Assembly: GCF_026341125.1 (NCBI RefSeq)
Contig: NZ_JAPEOR010000001.1
Location: 3,658,001-3,722,000 of the forward strand
DNA: 64,000 bases
Origin: Streptomyces sp. NBC_01142
GTDB lineage: Bacteria > Actinomycetota > Actinomycetes > Streptomycetales > Streptomycetaceae
Reading direction: 5' to 3'
Under the pieces are notes generated by a model. That model did no database searches, had not been told where the DNA came from, and saw only the letters and a program-made list of their open reading frames with translations. Both the position numbers and the translations under genes were made by a program. Below are positions 16,033-24,910 of the stretch, piece after piece (positions within the stretch are counted from its first letter, which is position 1; every line of letters starts with the position of its first letter).

Positions 16033-17718
16033 TCAGGCGTCGATGATGACCGGGATGATAAGGGGCTTGCGGCGGTGCGTACGGAACGCCCACGACGCCA
16101 CGGCCCTGGCGATCAGCTGCTCCAGCTGGTGCGCTTCCCCGACGCCTTCCAGTGCCGCCTTGGCCAGGACCTTTTCGATCACCGGGATGACCGGCTCGAA
16201 GGTGGTGTCGTCGTGGACGAAGCCGCGGGCCAGGAAGTCGGGGGCCTCGGCGAGGCCGCCCGTGTTGGCGTCGACGATGGCCACGACGGTGACGACGCCT
16301 TCCTCCGCGAGGGTGAGGCGGTCCTTCAAGGACGCCTCGGTGGCGCCGCCGACCTCCATGCCGTCCACGTAGACGTAGCCCGCGGGTACCTTGCCGGTGA
16401 TGGAGGCGCGTCCGTCGACGAGGTCGACAACGACACCGTCCTCGGCGATGACCACCCGCTCGGGGTCGACTCCGGTGCGGATGGCCAGGTCGCCGTTGGC
16501 CCGCAGATGGCGCCATTCACCGTGCACGGGCATGACGTGCCGGGGTTTGACGATGTTGTAGCAGTACACGAGTTCACCCGCGCTTGCGTGACCTGAGACG
16601 TGCACCTTGGCGTTGCCCTTGTGTACGACGTTCGCGCCCCACCGGGTCAGCCCGTTGATCACCCGGTAGATGGCGTTCTCATTGCCAGGAATGAGGGAAC
16701 TGGCGAGCAGAACGGTGTCCCCCTTCCCGATCCGGATCACGTGGTCACGGTTGGCCATCCGCGACAGGGCGGCCATCGGCTCGCCCTGCGAACCGGTGCA
16801 CACCAGGGTGATCTGGTGATCAGGGAGCTTCTCCAGTTCCTTGGTGCTGACCACCAGCCCGGAGGGAATCTTCAGATATCCCAGCTCGCGGGCGATACCC
16901 ATGTTGCGGACCATGGACCGGCCGACGAAGGCGACCTTGCGGCCGTACTGATGCGCTGCGTCCAGCACCTGCTGGATGCGGTGCACATGGCTGGCGAAGC
17001 TGGAGACGATGACCCGCCGCGGGGCGGTGCGCAGGACCTGCTCGATAGCAGGATTCAGCTCGCGCTCGGAGGTGGTGAATCCCGGCACTTCGGCGTTGGT
17101 GGAGTCGGTGAGGAACAGGTCGACGCCCTCCTCGCCGAGCCGGGCGAACGCCCGCAGGTCGGTGATCCGGTCGTCCAGGGGGAACTGGTCCATCTTGAAG
17201 TCACCGGTGTGCAGCACCAGCCCGGCGCCGGTGCGGATGGCGACCGCGAGACTGTCCGGGATCGAGTGATTGACCGCAACGAACTCACAGTCGAAGGGAC
17301 CGAACTCCCGGCGGTCGCCCTCACGCACCCGCACCGTACGCGGCCTGATGCCGTGCTCCTTGAGCTTGGCCTCCAGGAACGCCAGCGTCAGTTTCGAGCC
17401 GACGACGGGAATGTCACGCCGCTCTCGCAGCAGGTACGGCACGCCTCCGATGTGGTCCTCGTGGCCATGGGTCAGCACCACGGCCACGACATCGTCCAGG
17501 CGGTCCCGAATCGAGGTGAAGTCCGGCAGGATCACATCCACGCCGGGCTGGGTCTCCTCAGGAAACAGGACGCCGCAGTCGACGATCAGCAGCTTGCCGG
17601 CGTGCTCGAAGACGGTCATGTTGCGGCCGATCTCGCCCAGGCCACCCAGCGCGACGACCCGCAGCCCTCCTTCGGGCAGCGGAGGGGCGGCATTCAGTTC
17701 GGGATGCGGATGACTCAT
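16033..17718 (-). CDS. rnj: Ribonuclease J (metallo-beta-lactamase/beta-CASP)
   Basis: This 561-residue protein is the normal length for RNase J. The zinc motif HGHEDHIGG (H84, H86, D88, H89) begins the metallo-beta-lactamase domain, and HTGDFKMD and the VDLFLTDSTNAE region follow. The beta-CASP part includes SSFASHVHRIQQ and CTGSQGEPMAAL, and a conserved C-terminal domain follows. RNase J is a cytoplasmic 5'-3' exo/endoribonuclease acting in mRNA decay and rRNA maturation. In streptomycetes the main copy usually lies beside dapA, which is absent here, so this may be a second copy. The start at 17718 begins MSHPHPELN; an AAGG immediately upstream is a weak ribosome-binding site. Confidence 0.93.
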   Translation of the reverse strand: MSHPHPELNAAPPLPEGGLRVVALGGLGEIGRNMTVFEHAGKLLIVDCGVLFPEETQPGVDVILPDFTSIRDRLDDVVAVVLTHGHEDHIGGVPYLLRERRDIPVVGSKLTLAFLEAKLKEHGIRPRTVRVREGDRREFGPFDCEFVAVNHSIPDSLAVAIRTGAGLVLHTGDFKMDQFPLDDRITDLRAFARLGEEGVDLFLTDSTNAEVPGFTTSERELNPAIEQVLRTAPRRVIVSSFASHVHRIQQVLDAAHQYGRKVAFVGRSMVRNMGIARELGYLKIPSGLVVSTKELEKLPDHQITLVCTGSQGEPMAALSRMANRDHVIRIGKGDTVLLASSLIPGNENAIYRVINGLTRWGANVVHKGNAKVHVSGHASAGELVYCYNIVKPRHVMPVHGEWRHLRANGDLAIRTGVDPERVVIAEDGVVVDLVDGRASITGKVPAGYVYVDGMEVGGATEASLKDRLTLAEEGVVTVVAIVDANTGGLAEAPDFLARGFVHDDTTFEPVIPVIEKVLAKAALEGVGEAHQLEQLIARAVASWAFRTHRRKPLIIPVIIDA

Positions 17719-17961
17719 ACCTTGACGTTACCGGAGAGTCTCCTGTGGTGATCCTTCGCGGGTCCTCCAGCGGGTTCACCTGCATGTTGCTCGCTCCACC
17801 ATCCGACCTCATCGGAATGAGCTGATCCGAAAGAAACGCCCTACTGGGATCAGCCGGAGGATGGCCGGAGTACGCCGCCCCGCCCGTAGGGCCTGACCGC
17901 CTGACCATCGGGGCGCAGCCCGGCCGGCTGCGTCCCTCTGCGCCGTGCCGGGGGTGGGAGG

Positions 17962-18645
17962 TCATGTCGTCTCGGTGCTCTCCATGACTGCCTCGATGTC
18001 GTGGTCGGCTGTGGTGTCCGGGGTGCCTGTGCTGATTCCGAGGACGAATGAGGTGCGATTGTCGTTCACGGTGGTGAGGGTCATCGTCAGGTGCGCGGTG
18101 CCGCCCTTGTCTTCTTTGACGTTGAGCATCACCGTGTGTGCCGGGTGGCCGCTGACCGTTGTGGGCCGGGACTCCTCGAGCGCCACCGCTTGGTCGGGGA
18201 AGAAGAATTCCGCGTTCGACCTGGCCGCGAACTCCGCTTGCTGTCGCAGGTCGGAGGGGGGTATCACCTGCCGGGACCGGCCGGCGAGAACCGTCTTGCC
18301 CGCCTCGCTGTCCTGACCCGTCCTGCTGGTGATCTGTGAGGAAAAGCCGCTGATCAGGTCCTTGTCCTTCGTCTCGTCGTGCTCCCACCCTTCCGGTATC
18401 GCGTACGACAATCCGGCCCTGGTGTCGGTCACCCGCGGCCGGCCGGCCAGTGGGGAGCTATCGTCGTCGCGGCTCAGCCACCACGTTATGGCGGCCCCGG
18501 CGGCCAGCAGCAGGGCCAGCGTCACCACCATGGCGACGATCAGCACCCGCCGTGGGCGCCGTGGTGCCGGAAGCGGGTGCTGCGCGTTGCCGGGGTTGGG
18601 GTCGGACGGGTTGTACGGGTGGCTGGTGAGCGGTGGTGTCGTCAT
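17962..18645 (-). CDS. Membrane-anchored extracytoplasmic hypothetical protein
   Basis: This 227-residue protein has a Pro-rich cytoplasmic head, one transmembrane helix (about residues 33-57, VLIVAMVVTLALLLAAGAAI) and an outside domain of about 165 residues starting TDTRAGLSYAIPEGWEH. The GLSYxIPxGW motif is common in actinomycete extracytoplasmic domains of unknown function. It is a single gene between RNase J and a long gap. The ATG at 18645 is the first start giving a sensible N-terminus. Confidence 0.75.
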   Translation of the reverse strand: MTTPPLTSHPYNPSDPNPGNAQHPLPAPRRPRRVLIVAMVVTLALLLAAGAAITWWLSRDDDSSPLAGRPRVTDTRAGLSYAIPEGWEHDETKDKDLISGFSSQITSRTGQDSEAGKTVLAGRSRQVIPPSDLRQQAEFAARSNAEFFFPDQAVALEESRPTTVSGHPAHTVMLNVKEDKGGTAHLTMTLTTVNDNRTSFVLGISTGTPDTTADHDIEAVMESTETT

Positions 18646-19542
18646 GCGTACAGCCTTCCGGGCCGGCCCGGTTCCGGCATGAGTGCTCCTACTCAGATCC
18701 TGGGCAGGATTGCCGTCGGCGTGCCGGTGAGGGAGCGGTCGAGGACGTCTTGCTGTCCGGCCGTGGGAGGAGCCTGACGGAGCGTCGGCGGCCGGCAGGG
18801 GGCGGCCTGACTGCAACCGTCCGGCATCTGCCCCGGCTGTGTCCGACGCTCCGCCGGGCCGTCCGCCAGCTGTGCCATGTACGCGGTGCTGTTCCGCTCG
18901 TCCGCGTGTGTCCACCTGGGGTACGTCGTGATCGGAACCCAACTCCCGGGCGAAACAAGATGGTTCACCCTGGAGGAGTGCCGACTCGGACTCGGGGGCC
19001 TGTCCACCCCTGCCGTCGACGATGTGCGCCGACTGCGCACGGCCCCCGTCGGCCGATCATCGCCCTGGCCGCCCCGTCCCCGGGCGCGGCCCACTGCGAC
19101 CGTGCCGGTGGGCGCGCCGCAGGCTCAGGACGACTGCGGCGAAGCATTCGGCGCTCGCCAACAGGCGGTCAGTAGCGGCAGCAGTACCAGCGAGCTGCGG
19201 CACTGCCTCAACCGGGCCGAGACCGCCGCCGGCAGCGGTGCCACCATCGGCGAGGCTGCCCTGCTGCGCGCGACGAGCGACACGCATCTGCGCATGGAAC
19301 GCGGCGTCGGTGTCAGGGCGCCGACGACCCCGACCCCCGCCGACGCGGGGCGAGCATGCGGGCGTGCCTCTGTCCCGGCAACTCCCTACCCCGCGCCCCG
19401 AATCGAGCGGAGCGGTCACGACAGGCTGCTCAGGCCGTCGGTGACCTCCTCAACTCCGCAACCGGCGCCGCGACCACCTCACCCTCACTTCGCAGAAGCG
19501 TCTGGTGGCACAGCTGACCGCCAAGGCGGAGGAAGCCGGGCG
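18646..19542. other. Long gap with no recognised gene
   Basis: About 900 bp. Open frames exist on both strands because of the high GC, but none shows a recognised domain, a good start or a consistent codon pattern. The stretch 19120-19310 (plus strand, LRHCLNRAETAAGSGATIGEAALL) looks faintly protein-like. Confidence 0.4.
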
Positions 19543-20205
19543 TCAGCCCTTGATGGAGAAGAAGATCGTGTCCTGGGTATACCAGTCGAGGTTCTTCGTA
19601 GCGTACTCCCACTCGTTGTGCTCGAAGTCCAGCTTCTCGATGAGAACTTGGGTGTCGTACGTGAAACCGTCGTCCATCCGGTCCAGGACCGCGCGATAAG
19701 CGTCCGCGGCGGGTTTGGCCTTCTCCAGCGGGAACATGCCGATGTGCGGGCCGTCCACGGGATACGGGATGTGGAAGGGGATCTCATCGGGTGCCCCGGC
19801 AAACAGGTAGTCGTGCGGCAGGAGATCGGCGCTCACGCCCAGGCGGCGCAATTCGTCGTCCAGCAGGCTGAAGAAGGTGCTGGGCTTGGAGTACACGCCC
19901 AGGTCGGTGGGGTCGGAGCCATTGCGGTCGATGATGTGCTGGAGAGCGCTGTAGTACGCGGCGGCCGCGTACTCGGCGTCTGAGCCGGCGTGGCCGGCTA
20001 TGAGGTGGTCCAGCGCGTCCGGGATGGACAGGCCCCAGTCGATGCCCTGGTGGTCGAGGCTGAGTTGGCTGGCCTGCGCGAGCTCGCGCATGACGCCGAG
20101 GTTGCGCTGCTGGTCAGATGTGAGGTTCCCGGCGGCCCCGAGGAACGCGACGACGTCGGCTTTGTCGGCGGTGTTGAACGAGATGATTCGACTCATGATC
20201 GCCAT
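19543..20205 (-). CDS. Conserved hypothetical protein (DUF7691-like)
   Basis: The protein (217-220 residues) matches from memory a streptomycete family of cytoplasmic proteins beginning SRIISFNTADKADVVAFLGA and containing SKPSTFFSLLDDELRRLGV and EIPFHIPYPVDGP, ending WYTQDTIFFSIKG; the DUF number is my best recollection. Function is unknown. The start may be the ATG at 20205, which has GGTGG nine bases upstream, or the ATG at 20196, which matches the usual N-terminus. It has no cotranscribed neighbour. Confidence 0.75.
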   Translation of the reverse strand: MAIMSRIISFNTADKADVVAFLGAAGNLTSDQQRNLGVMRELAQASQLSLDHQGIDWGLSIPDALDHLIAGHAGSDAEYAAAAYYSALQHIIDRNGSDPTDLGVYSKPSTFFSLLDDELRRLGVSADLLPHDYLFAGAPDEIPFHIPYPVDGPHIGMFPLEKAKPAADAYRAVLDRMDDGFTYDTQVLIEKLDFEHNEWEYATKNLDWYTQDTIFFSIKG

Positions 20206-20605
20206 GCTGTCAGCCACCACTGACATCGGACTCGGCAGGCAGGGATTCTCGCACAGCTCTGAACTTGCCACTTAACCTCAGCCCCCTGAGTTCCCACCGT
20301 CAGTGACAGCACCGCAGACGTCTTTCGGCCGGGCTCTGGCTGACCGGCCCCTCCCGCCGCACCTTCAAGCGCGACGAAGGGGACCGGGCCCGACGGGTCA
20401 AGGAGCTGGGCCGGCTGCCGTGCTGGCGTACCGAGGACGCCTGCGCGGCGCGGATGACACTTCCGTCACAGCTGGTCAACGCCGTGATGCGGCGGCTACT
20501 TCATTGCGGTGAATGCCCGGGGGATCGCGGTTGGCGTCATCGTGCTGGTAGCAGTTTGTCCGATGACGGGGCGCGTCCAGCGCCCAGACGGAAGGACCCA
20601 AGCAC
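20206..20605. other. Gap upstream of the repeat protein
   Basis: About 400 bp. A plus-strand frame (RRTFKRDEGDRARRVKELGRLPCW near 20330-20420) looks coding-like but is not recognised and has no start. The last 100 bp probably carry the promoter of the next gene. Confidence 0.35.
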
Positions 20606-21097
20606 ATGATGCGCACCGCACTTGGCACGCTCGCCGCAGTCACAGCCCTCGGCATCGGCCTGGCCACCCCAGCTGTCGCGGCCCCGGTGCCGGTGACGGC
20701 ACTGAACTGTGACGGCGACACCTACAAGTGCACAGCCAACCTCAAGTTCGGTGACGACAGGTGGAAGGCCGACTGGAGCGTCAACGTCTTCCATCCGGCT
20801 GCCAGGGCCGGGGAGCGTGCAGTCGCGGCTCCTGTCCCGGCGACGGGGCTGACCTGTGACGGAGACACCGGCACGTGTCAGGCCAACCTCACCTTCGGTG
20901 ACGGAAAGTGGAAGGCCCGATGGAGCGCCAGGGTCTTCCACTCGGCAGCCGCGGCCGGGGAGCGCGCGGTCGCGGCTCCGGTCCCGGTGACCGCTCTGGC
21001 CTGCGACGGGGACACCTACAAGTGCACCGCGAACCTGAAGTTCGGTGACGGCAAGTGGAAGGCGGAGTGGGCCGCCACCATCTTCCACCAGGCGTGA
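20606..21097 (+). CDS. Secreted protein made of three tandem ~49-residue repeats
   Basis: This 163-residue protein has a Sec signal peptide (MMRTALGTLAAVTALGIGLA, cut near AVA at residue 25). The whole mature part is three copies of one unit: residues 26-74, 75-123 and 124-163, the last shortened. Each begins APVPVTAL or a variant, has two cysteines (CDGDTYKC), a LKFGDGKWKA strand pair and FH near its end, and the first two finish AxAGERAVA. Each unit could form a small disulfide-locked beta domain that is exported. GGAAGGA lies nine bases before the start. The function is unknown; I recall no characterised member. Confidence 0.85.
   Translation: MMRTALGTLAAVTALGIGLATPAVAAPVPVTALNCDGDTYKCTANLKFGDDRWKADWSVNVFHPAARAGERAVAAPVPATGLTCDGDTGTCQANLTFGDGKWKARWSARVFHSAAAAGERAVAAPVPVTALACDGDTYKCTANLKFGDGKWKAEWAATIFHQA
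20681..21094 (+). repeat. Three 147-bp in-frame tandem repeats
   Basis: Units start at 20681, 20828 and 20975; the third is 120 bp. Units 1 and 3 are more alike at the protein level (CDGDTYKCTANLKFGD) than either is to unit 2 (CDGDTGTCQANLTFGD). Confidence 0.85.
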
Positions 21098-21363
21098 GGC
21101 CGGCCCTCCTGCCACCCGGGCCGGGCCGGGTCTGGTCGGCCTGAGCTGACATGAGCGGGTGGGGGTCGGTATCCGGCACCCGCCCGCTCTTCAGGTCCGG
21201 CCCCGGCCTCACAACCGCCGGCGTGTCTGGCTGTACGGGGCCTTGCCCGAAGCCGAAGGCCGTACGGGGAACGACCTCGAAGGCCCGGCCACGCGCCCAC
21301 GGGGTCTCTCTGTGCACAGGGCGACCGGTTCAACGGCCGGCTGCCGCCCGGTCCCGGCACGCG

Positions 21364-21570
21364 TCACGCCCATTCCACGCCCAGCTCCGCGAGCGCTACC
21401 CGTTGGTCCTGGGTGAGCTTGTCCCTGCGGCTTCTGGTCTTGAACAGCCGTACGTCAAGCCGATGTTCCATGGGCTCCTTCTGGCCCTCGATGACTAACG
21501 GTCCATGGTGCCCGCGCGGTACCGATACGTCGGCGCCCTCCCGCGTGATGTACCGAGCCAGGGCCGCCAC
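21364..21570 (-). pseudogene. Helicase-associated domain C-terminal fragment
   Basis: The minus strand encodes ARYITREGADVSVPRGH and RLFKTRSRRDKLTQDQRV, then ALAELGVEWA and a stop. This is the last helicase-associated (HA) repeat found at the C-terminus of large streptomycete helicase-like proteins. Only this end remains. A further decayed copy in the same orientation lies at about 23786-23882. Confidence 0.7.
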
Positions 21571-21784
21571 GCCCCGATGGAAGGCCGCCGACGCCCGGAC
21601 CGGACCTGCCAGCCGCGCTCTTCTTGGCAGGGGCCGCAGGGGCCGCAGGGCCGCTCAGCCAGTGGATCCGCGTGCCTCAACCGGCCATAAATGGAACGGG
21701 TCAAGCCAGGGGCTGGAGTGCGGCTGCGGTGTCGCCCCGAGCGGTCGCAAGCTGATGCGCAGGGGCGATCGCCGAGAGGACGAC

Positions 21785-22855
21785 ATGGCCTACGCGGAGC
21801 TCGACACGGCCGGACTGCCGCCGGAGCACAGATTCGAATGGTGGCGCGAGGCAGTGGGACAGGGAGTGGCACCCACTCGGATCAGCAGCGACTGCGGTCC
21901 GGATTTCGCCGGCAGCGCCGGATTCCTGACGCTCGGCCCTGTCCAGGTGACCACCATGGCGTTCTCCCCGCTGAAGTCGGAACGCCCCGCACAGCTCGTC
22001 CGGCGCTCCGACCCGCAAACCTTCGAGCTCACCCTGATCCTTGAGGGCGCGATGCGCGTCGCCCAGAATCGTCGCGAAACGCATCTCTCCGCCGGTGACT
22101 TCGCGATGTGGACCTCCTCCCGCCCCTACAGCGGTCGTGCCATGGAGAGCCCGGAGGGCGGAGTGTCCCGCGCCGTCATCCTGCACCTGCCGCACGCACT
22201 CGTTCCCCTCCCGCAGAACAGGATCGGGGAATTGTTCGCCCGCGGGTTGCCTGCAGCGTCAGGGGTGGGCCGCATTCTCGCCCAGTACCTCGGATCCCTC
22301 GTCCAGGAAGGACCTGGCCTGGACGAGTCGAGCAGCGAACGGCTCGGTGCGCTGAGCCTCGACTTGGCAACGGGCTTCCTGGCCGAGCGGATCGGCGCGC
22401 AGGAGCGACTCCCACCGGAGACGCGGCACCAGCTCCTGCTGGCCGCCATCGACACCTTCATCGACGACAACCTCTCCGACCCCCGGCTCAACCCCGATGC
22501 CGTCGCCGCGCGACACAACATCTCCGTTCGGCTCCTGCACCAGCTCTTCCGCAGCCGGCCGGAGACGGTGTCCGCCAGCATCCGGCGTCGACGGCTCGAG
22601 CGATGCCACGCTGACCTTGCCGCGCCGGCGCTCCGCACGCTGCCGGTACGCGCCGTCGCGGCGAGGTGGGGTCTGGTCGACGCGGCGGTATTCAGTCGCG
22701 CATTCCATGCGGCCTACGCCATCACGCCCGGAGAGCACCGCAACGCCACGCTGCGCGCCACGGGCGCGCTCCGGGCGGATGGTCAGGACCCGGCTCCCGA
22801 CGGTGGACATCGACCCGCCGACCACCCACGCCCGCCCCGTGACATCGGCTGCTGA
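21785..22855 (+). CDS. AraC-family transcriptional regulator
   Basis: This 356-residue protein has an AraC-binding-like N-terminal domain (residues about 10-190: LPPEHRFEWWREAVG, FELTLILEGAMRV, LSAGDFAMWTSSRPY). Its C-terminal double helix-turn-helix includes VAARHNISVRLLHQLFR, VRAVAARWGLVDAAVFSRAFH and YAITPGEHR. It is cytoplasmic and binds DNA. GAGAGGA precedes the ATG at 21785. A perfect hairpin follows 28 bp after the stop. The downstream secreted-protein gene, in the same direction, is a possible target but is separately initiated. Confidence 0.88.
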   Translation: MAYAELDTAGLPPEHRFEWWREAVGQGVAPTRISSDCGPDFAGSAGFLTLGPVQVTTMAFSPLKSERPAQLVRRSDPQTFELTLILEGAMRVAQNRRETHLSAGDFAMWTSSRPYSGRAMESPEGGVSRAVILHLPHALVPLPQNRIGELFARGLPAASGVGRILAQYLGSLVQEGPGLDESSSERLGALSLDLATGFLAERIGAQERLPPETRHQLLLAAIDTFIDDNLSDPRLNPDAVAARHNISVRLLHQLFRSRPETVSASIRRRRLERCHADLAAPALRTLPVRAVAARWGLVDAAVFSRAFHAAYAITPGEHRNATLRATGALRADGQDPAPDGGHRPADHPRPPRDIGC

Positions 22856-22883
22856 AGTGCGCCCCCGGGGCCGAGCGCGCCGG

Positions 22884-22910
22884 ACTCCTGATGCCGTCGG
22901 CATCAGGAGT
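22884..22910 (+). terminator. Terminator hairpin after the AraC gene
   Basis: ACTCCTGATGCC, a GTC loop and GGCATCAGGAGT make a perfect 12-bp stem 28 bp beyond the stop. There is no T-tract, and it could instead be an operator for the following gene. Confidence 0.6.
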
Positions 22911-23085
22911 ACCACTCCTGCGCGCACAGCCAACGGTTCATGCACAAGGGGCGAATGACGACCGCGACGTGCCGGGACACACTGACGGAACACGAAGTCT
23001 TGACCGTGCCCCGTCAAGATTCTCTGTCCCGGGCGTGTTCGCGGCCCCGGCGCTGACCACTGCCGGGGCCAGGAGGAAAGCAAAG

Positions 23086-23646
23086 GTGAGCATGAAGGCA
23101 TGGCGCAGCACTCTCATCGTCGTCGCTGCCGCGGCGCTGGCAGCCGGGTCCCTCACCGGAACAGCGAGCGGCACGACGGCCGCAGGCCCCGTCGCCAAGA
23201 GCCCTACCGACACCGTGGCATCCGGATCGGGGAACGCCGCCCCGCCCCGTCCCGGGGGCCACATCGCCTACAACCCGAAGGCGAAGCCGGGTTCCTGGGA
23301 GAACCCGATCATCGCGGAGGAGCGGAGCGGTCTTGCCGCCGGCTGCGGCGACGTGGGCCTGTACTGGTGCAAGGCGTGGTCGGCAGGCCCCGGCTGGTTC
23401 AAGCTCGGCACGGCACTTGGCTCCGACCACCATGAGTGGGCCTTCACCCAGGGTTCCTCCAAGCACTACTACGAGGTCTACATGGACCACAGTTGGGATG
23501 GTGGCCATCAGTGGGACGGCCGGCAGAACGTCGTCACCAATGAGCTCAGATGGTCTGACGCGATCTTCGACGGCCCGCCCTGGACGACGCGCGCCTGCCT
23601 GTGGGACATGACCGACGCGATCCTCTACTGCGGCAGTTGGCACTGA
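23086..23646 (+). CDS. Secreted hypothetical protein with cysteine pairs
   Basis: This protein of about 186 residues starts at GTG 23086 (AGGAGG about nine bases upstream) or ATG 23092. A Sec signal peptide (MKAWRSTLIVVAAAALAAGS) is followed by a spacer and a compact mature domain with Cys pairs at AGCGDVGLYWC and ACLWDMTDAILYC. It is rich in Trp, Tyr and His (HHEWAF, KHYYEVYMDH). It is extracellular. I do not recognise the family. An AraC regulator precedes it and a strong hairpin lies about 95 bp downstream. Confidence 0.75.
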   Translation: MSMKAWRSTLIVVAAAALAAGSLTGTASGTTAAGPVAKSPTDTVASGSGNAAPPRPGGHIAYNPKAKPGSWENPIIAEERSGLAAGCGDVGLYWCKAWSAGPGWFKLGTALGSDHHEWAFTQGSSKHYYEVYMDHSWDGGHQWDGRQNVVTNELRWSDAIFDGPPWTTRACLWDMTDAILYCGSWH

Positions 23647-23740
23647 CACAGGCCGCCGACCGCCGGTAGTCCTGGTCTCCCGTGCCCGTTCCACGGCTCC
23701 GCCGTTTCGTAGGGGCGGAAGCCGAACGAACCGATGAAGA

Positions 23741-23770
23741 GCGGTCCACGGCCTTCACGCCGTGGACCGC
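23741..23770. terminator. Perfect 12-bp hairpin between convergent units
   Basis: GCGGTCCACGGC and GCCGTGGACCGC pair perfectly around a six-base loop. It lies between the secreted-protein gene (plus) and minus-strand sequence, so it may serve both directions. Confidence 0.65.
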
Positions 23771-23785
23771 TGCGCGGCCTCTGTG

Positions 23786-23882
23786 CCCATCCCACGCCGA
23801 GTTCGGCCGGGGCGGCCCACTGTGGGTCGGTGAGCTTGTCGCGGCGGCGGTCGCTTTGAAGCAGGAACAGAACCAGCTTCGT
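23786..23882 (-). pseudogene. Second helicase-associated domain scrap
   Basis: The minus strand reads LFLLQSDRRRDKLTDPQWAA, then PAELGVGWA, which parallels RRDKLTQDQRVALAELGVEWA of the fragment at 21364-21570. The stop codon after GWA is lost and only about 30 codons remain. Confidence 0.55.
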
Positions 23883-23900
23883 CGGATTGTCGCCCGAAGC

Positions 23901-24641
23901 TCAGCCGGTCTCCTGAGCATGCGTGGGCTGGTCGTCCGGATCGAGGCCTTCTGGGAGTCGGTCAACGGCGATGGAGATCGCTTCGGCAGGTGTGGGGACC
24001 TGGGTCAGTGCCGGGCCGTTCCACCATTCCCTGATGGTGTAGTCGCCTCCCCGCGAAGCCGCCAAGGAGGCGAAGCTCGGGGCGAAGGGATACGGGGTGG
24101 CGGAGAAACTCAGCGCCCAGTGGCTGGTGTACGGGTAAAGCTTGCTCAGCTTCGGTTCGGAGTAGGCTGCTTCGACGAGTGCCTGGTATTCAGGCCAGTC
24201 GGAGTGCTGGGCGTCCTTGAGCATGAACTGCCACTCTGAGGCGATGACGTCAGAGTGGTTGCCGTCCGGCACCTCAAAACGTCCGGTCAGAAGGTCGAAG
24301 CTCGCGGCTTGGTCGATCTCACTGAGAGAGGCCCCTTCAGCCCAGGCGTGCACTACCGCTGGGACGTGGTTGAGATCGTCCGTGACTCCCGAAACCAGTA
24401 TCCCGTTGTTCGCGGAACCGCTCATCCACCAGCGCCGTTCGAAGTGCCATGCGACCACGAACAGCGCTTCGCGGTGCGGGAGGATGCTGGGCGCTGTGGT
24501 GTGACGCAGCGGATCAGACGTGGTAGCGATCATGCTGAGGGATAGACCTTGATCGGCCGCCTTGGCTTGGAGCGCTGCGGCGAGACTCCCTTCCTCGGCC
24601 ACGTCCGGGTACAAGACGGCTGGGTCTGGCTCTTCCCTCAT
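23901..24641 (-). CDS. DUF6193 family protein
   Basis: This 246-residue cytoplasmic protein has the DUF6193 pattern: YPDVAEEGSLAAALQAKA at the start, a WQFMLKD segment, and LVEAAYSEPKLSKLYPYTSHWALSFS near the end. The family is often annotated as natural-product-biosynthesis associated, but I know of no reaction and no biosynthetic cluster surrounds it. The ATG at 24641 follows GGAGCCAAGG. It is a single gene. Confidence 0.75.
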   Translation of the reverse strand: MREEPDPAVLYPDVAEEGSLAAALQAKAADQGLSLSMIATTSDPLRHTTAPSILPHREALFVVAWHFERRWWMSGSANNGILVSGVTDDLNHVPAVVHAWAEGASLSEIDQAASFDLLTGRFEVPDGNHSDVIASEWQFMLKDAQHSDWPEYQALVEAAYSEPKLSKLYPYTSHWALSFSATPYPFAPSFASLAASRGGDYTIREWWNGPALTQVPTPAEAISIAVDRLPEGLDPDDQPTHAQETG

Positions 24642-24910
24642 CCTTGGCTCCGATCAGGTGACGGGCGCGGGCAAGCCTCCCACAGGCAGCGCGGGCAAGC
24701 CCAAGGCGACCCTGGGCAAGCCCGCGTCGGCCGACCGGCGATCCCCCGCCCGTGATCCGAGAAACCTTGGAGGGTTCGACACCGCGCCGGGCCGCCCTGC
24801 CCGCCGACCGGCACCGCTCCAAACGACCCCGCTCAGCCACCCAGTAGCCTCAACTGACGCGATGCCGACCGGCGGATCTCTAGCGATCTCTCCGTCGGTA
24901 CTGGTCGGGC

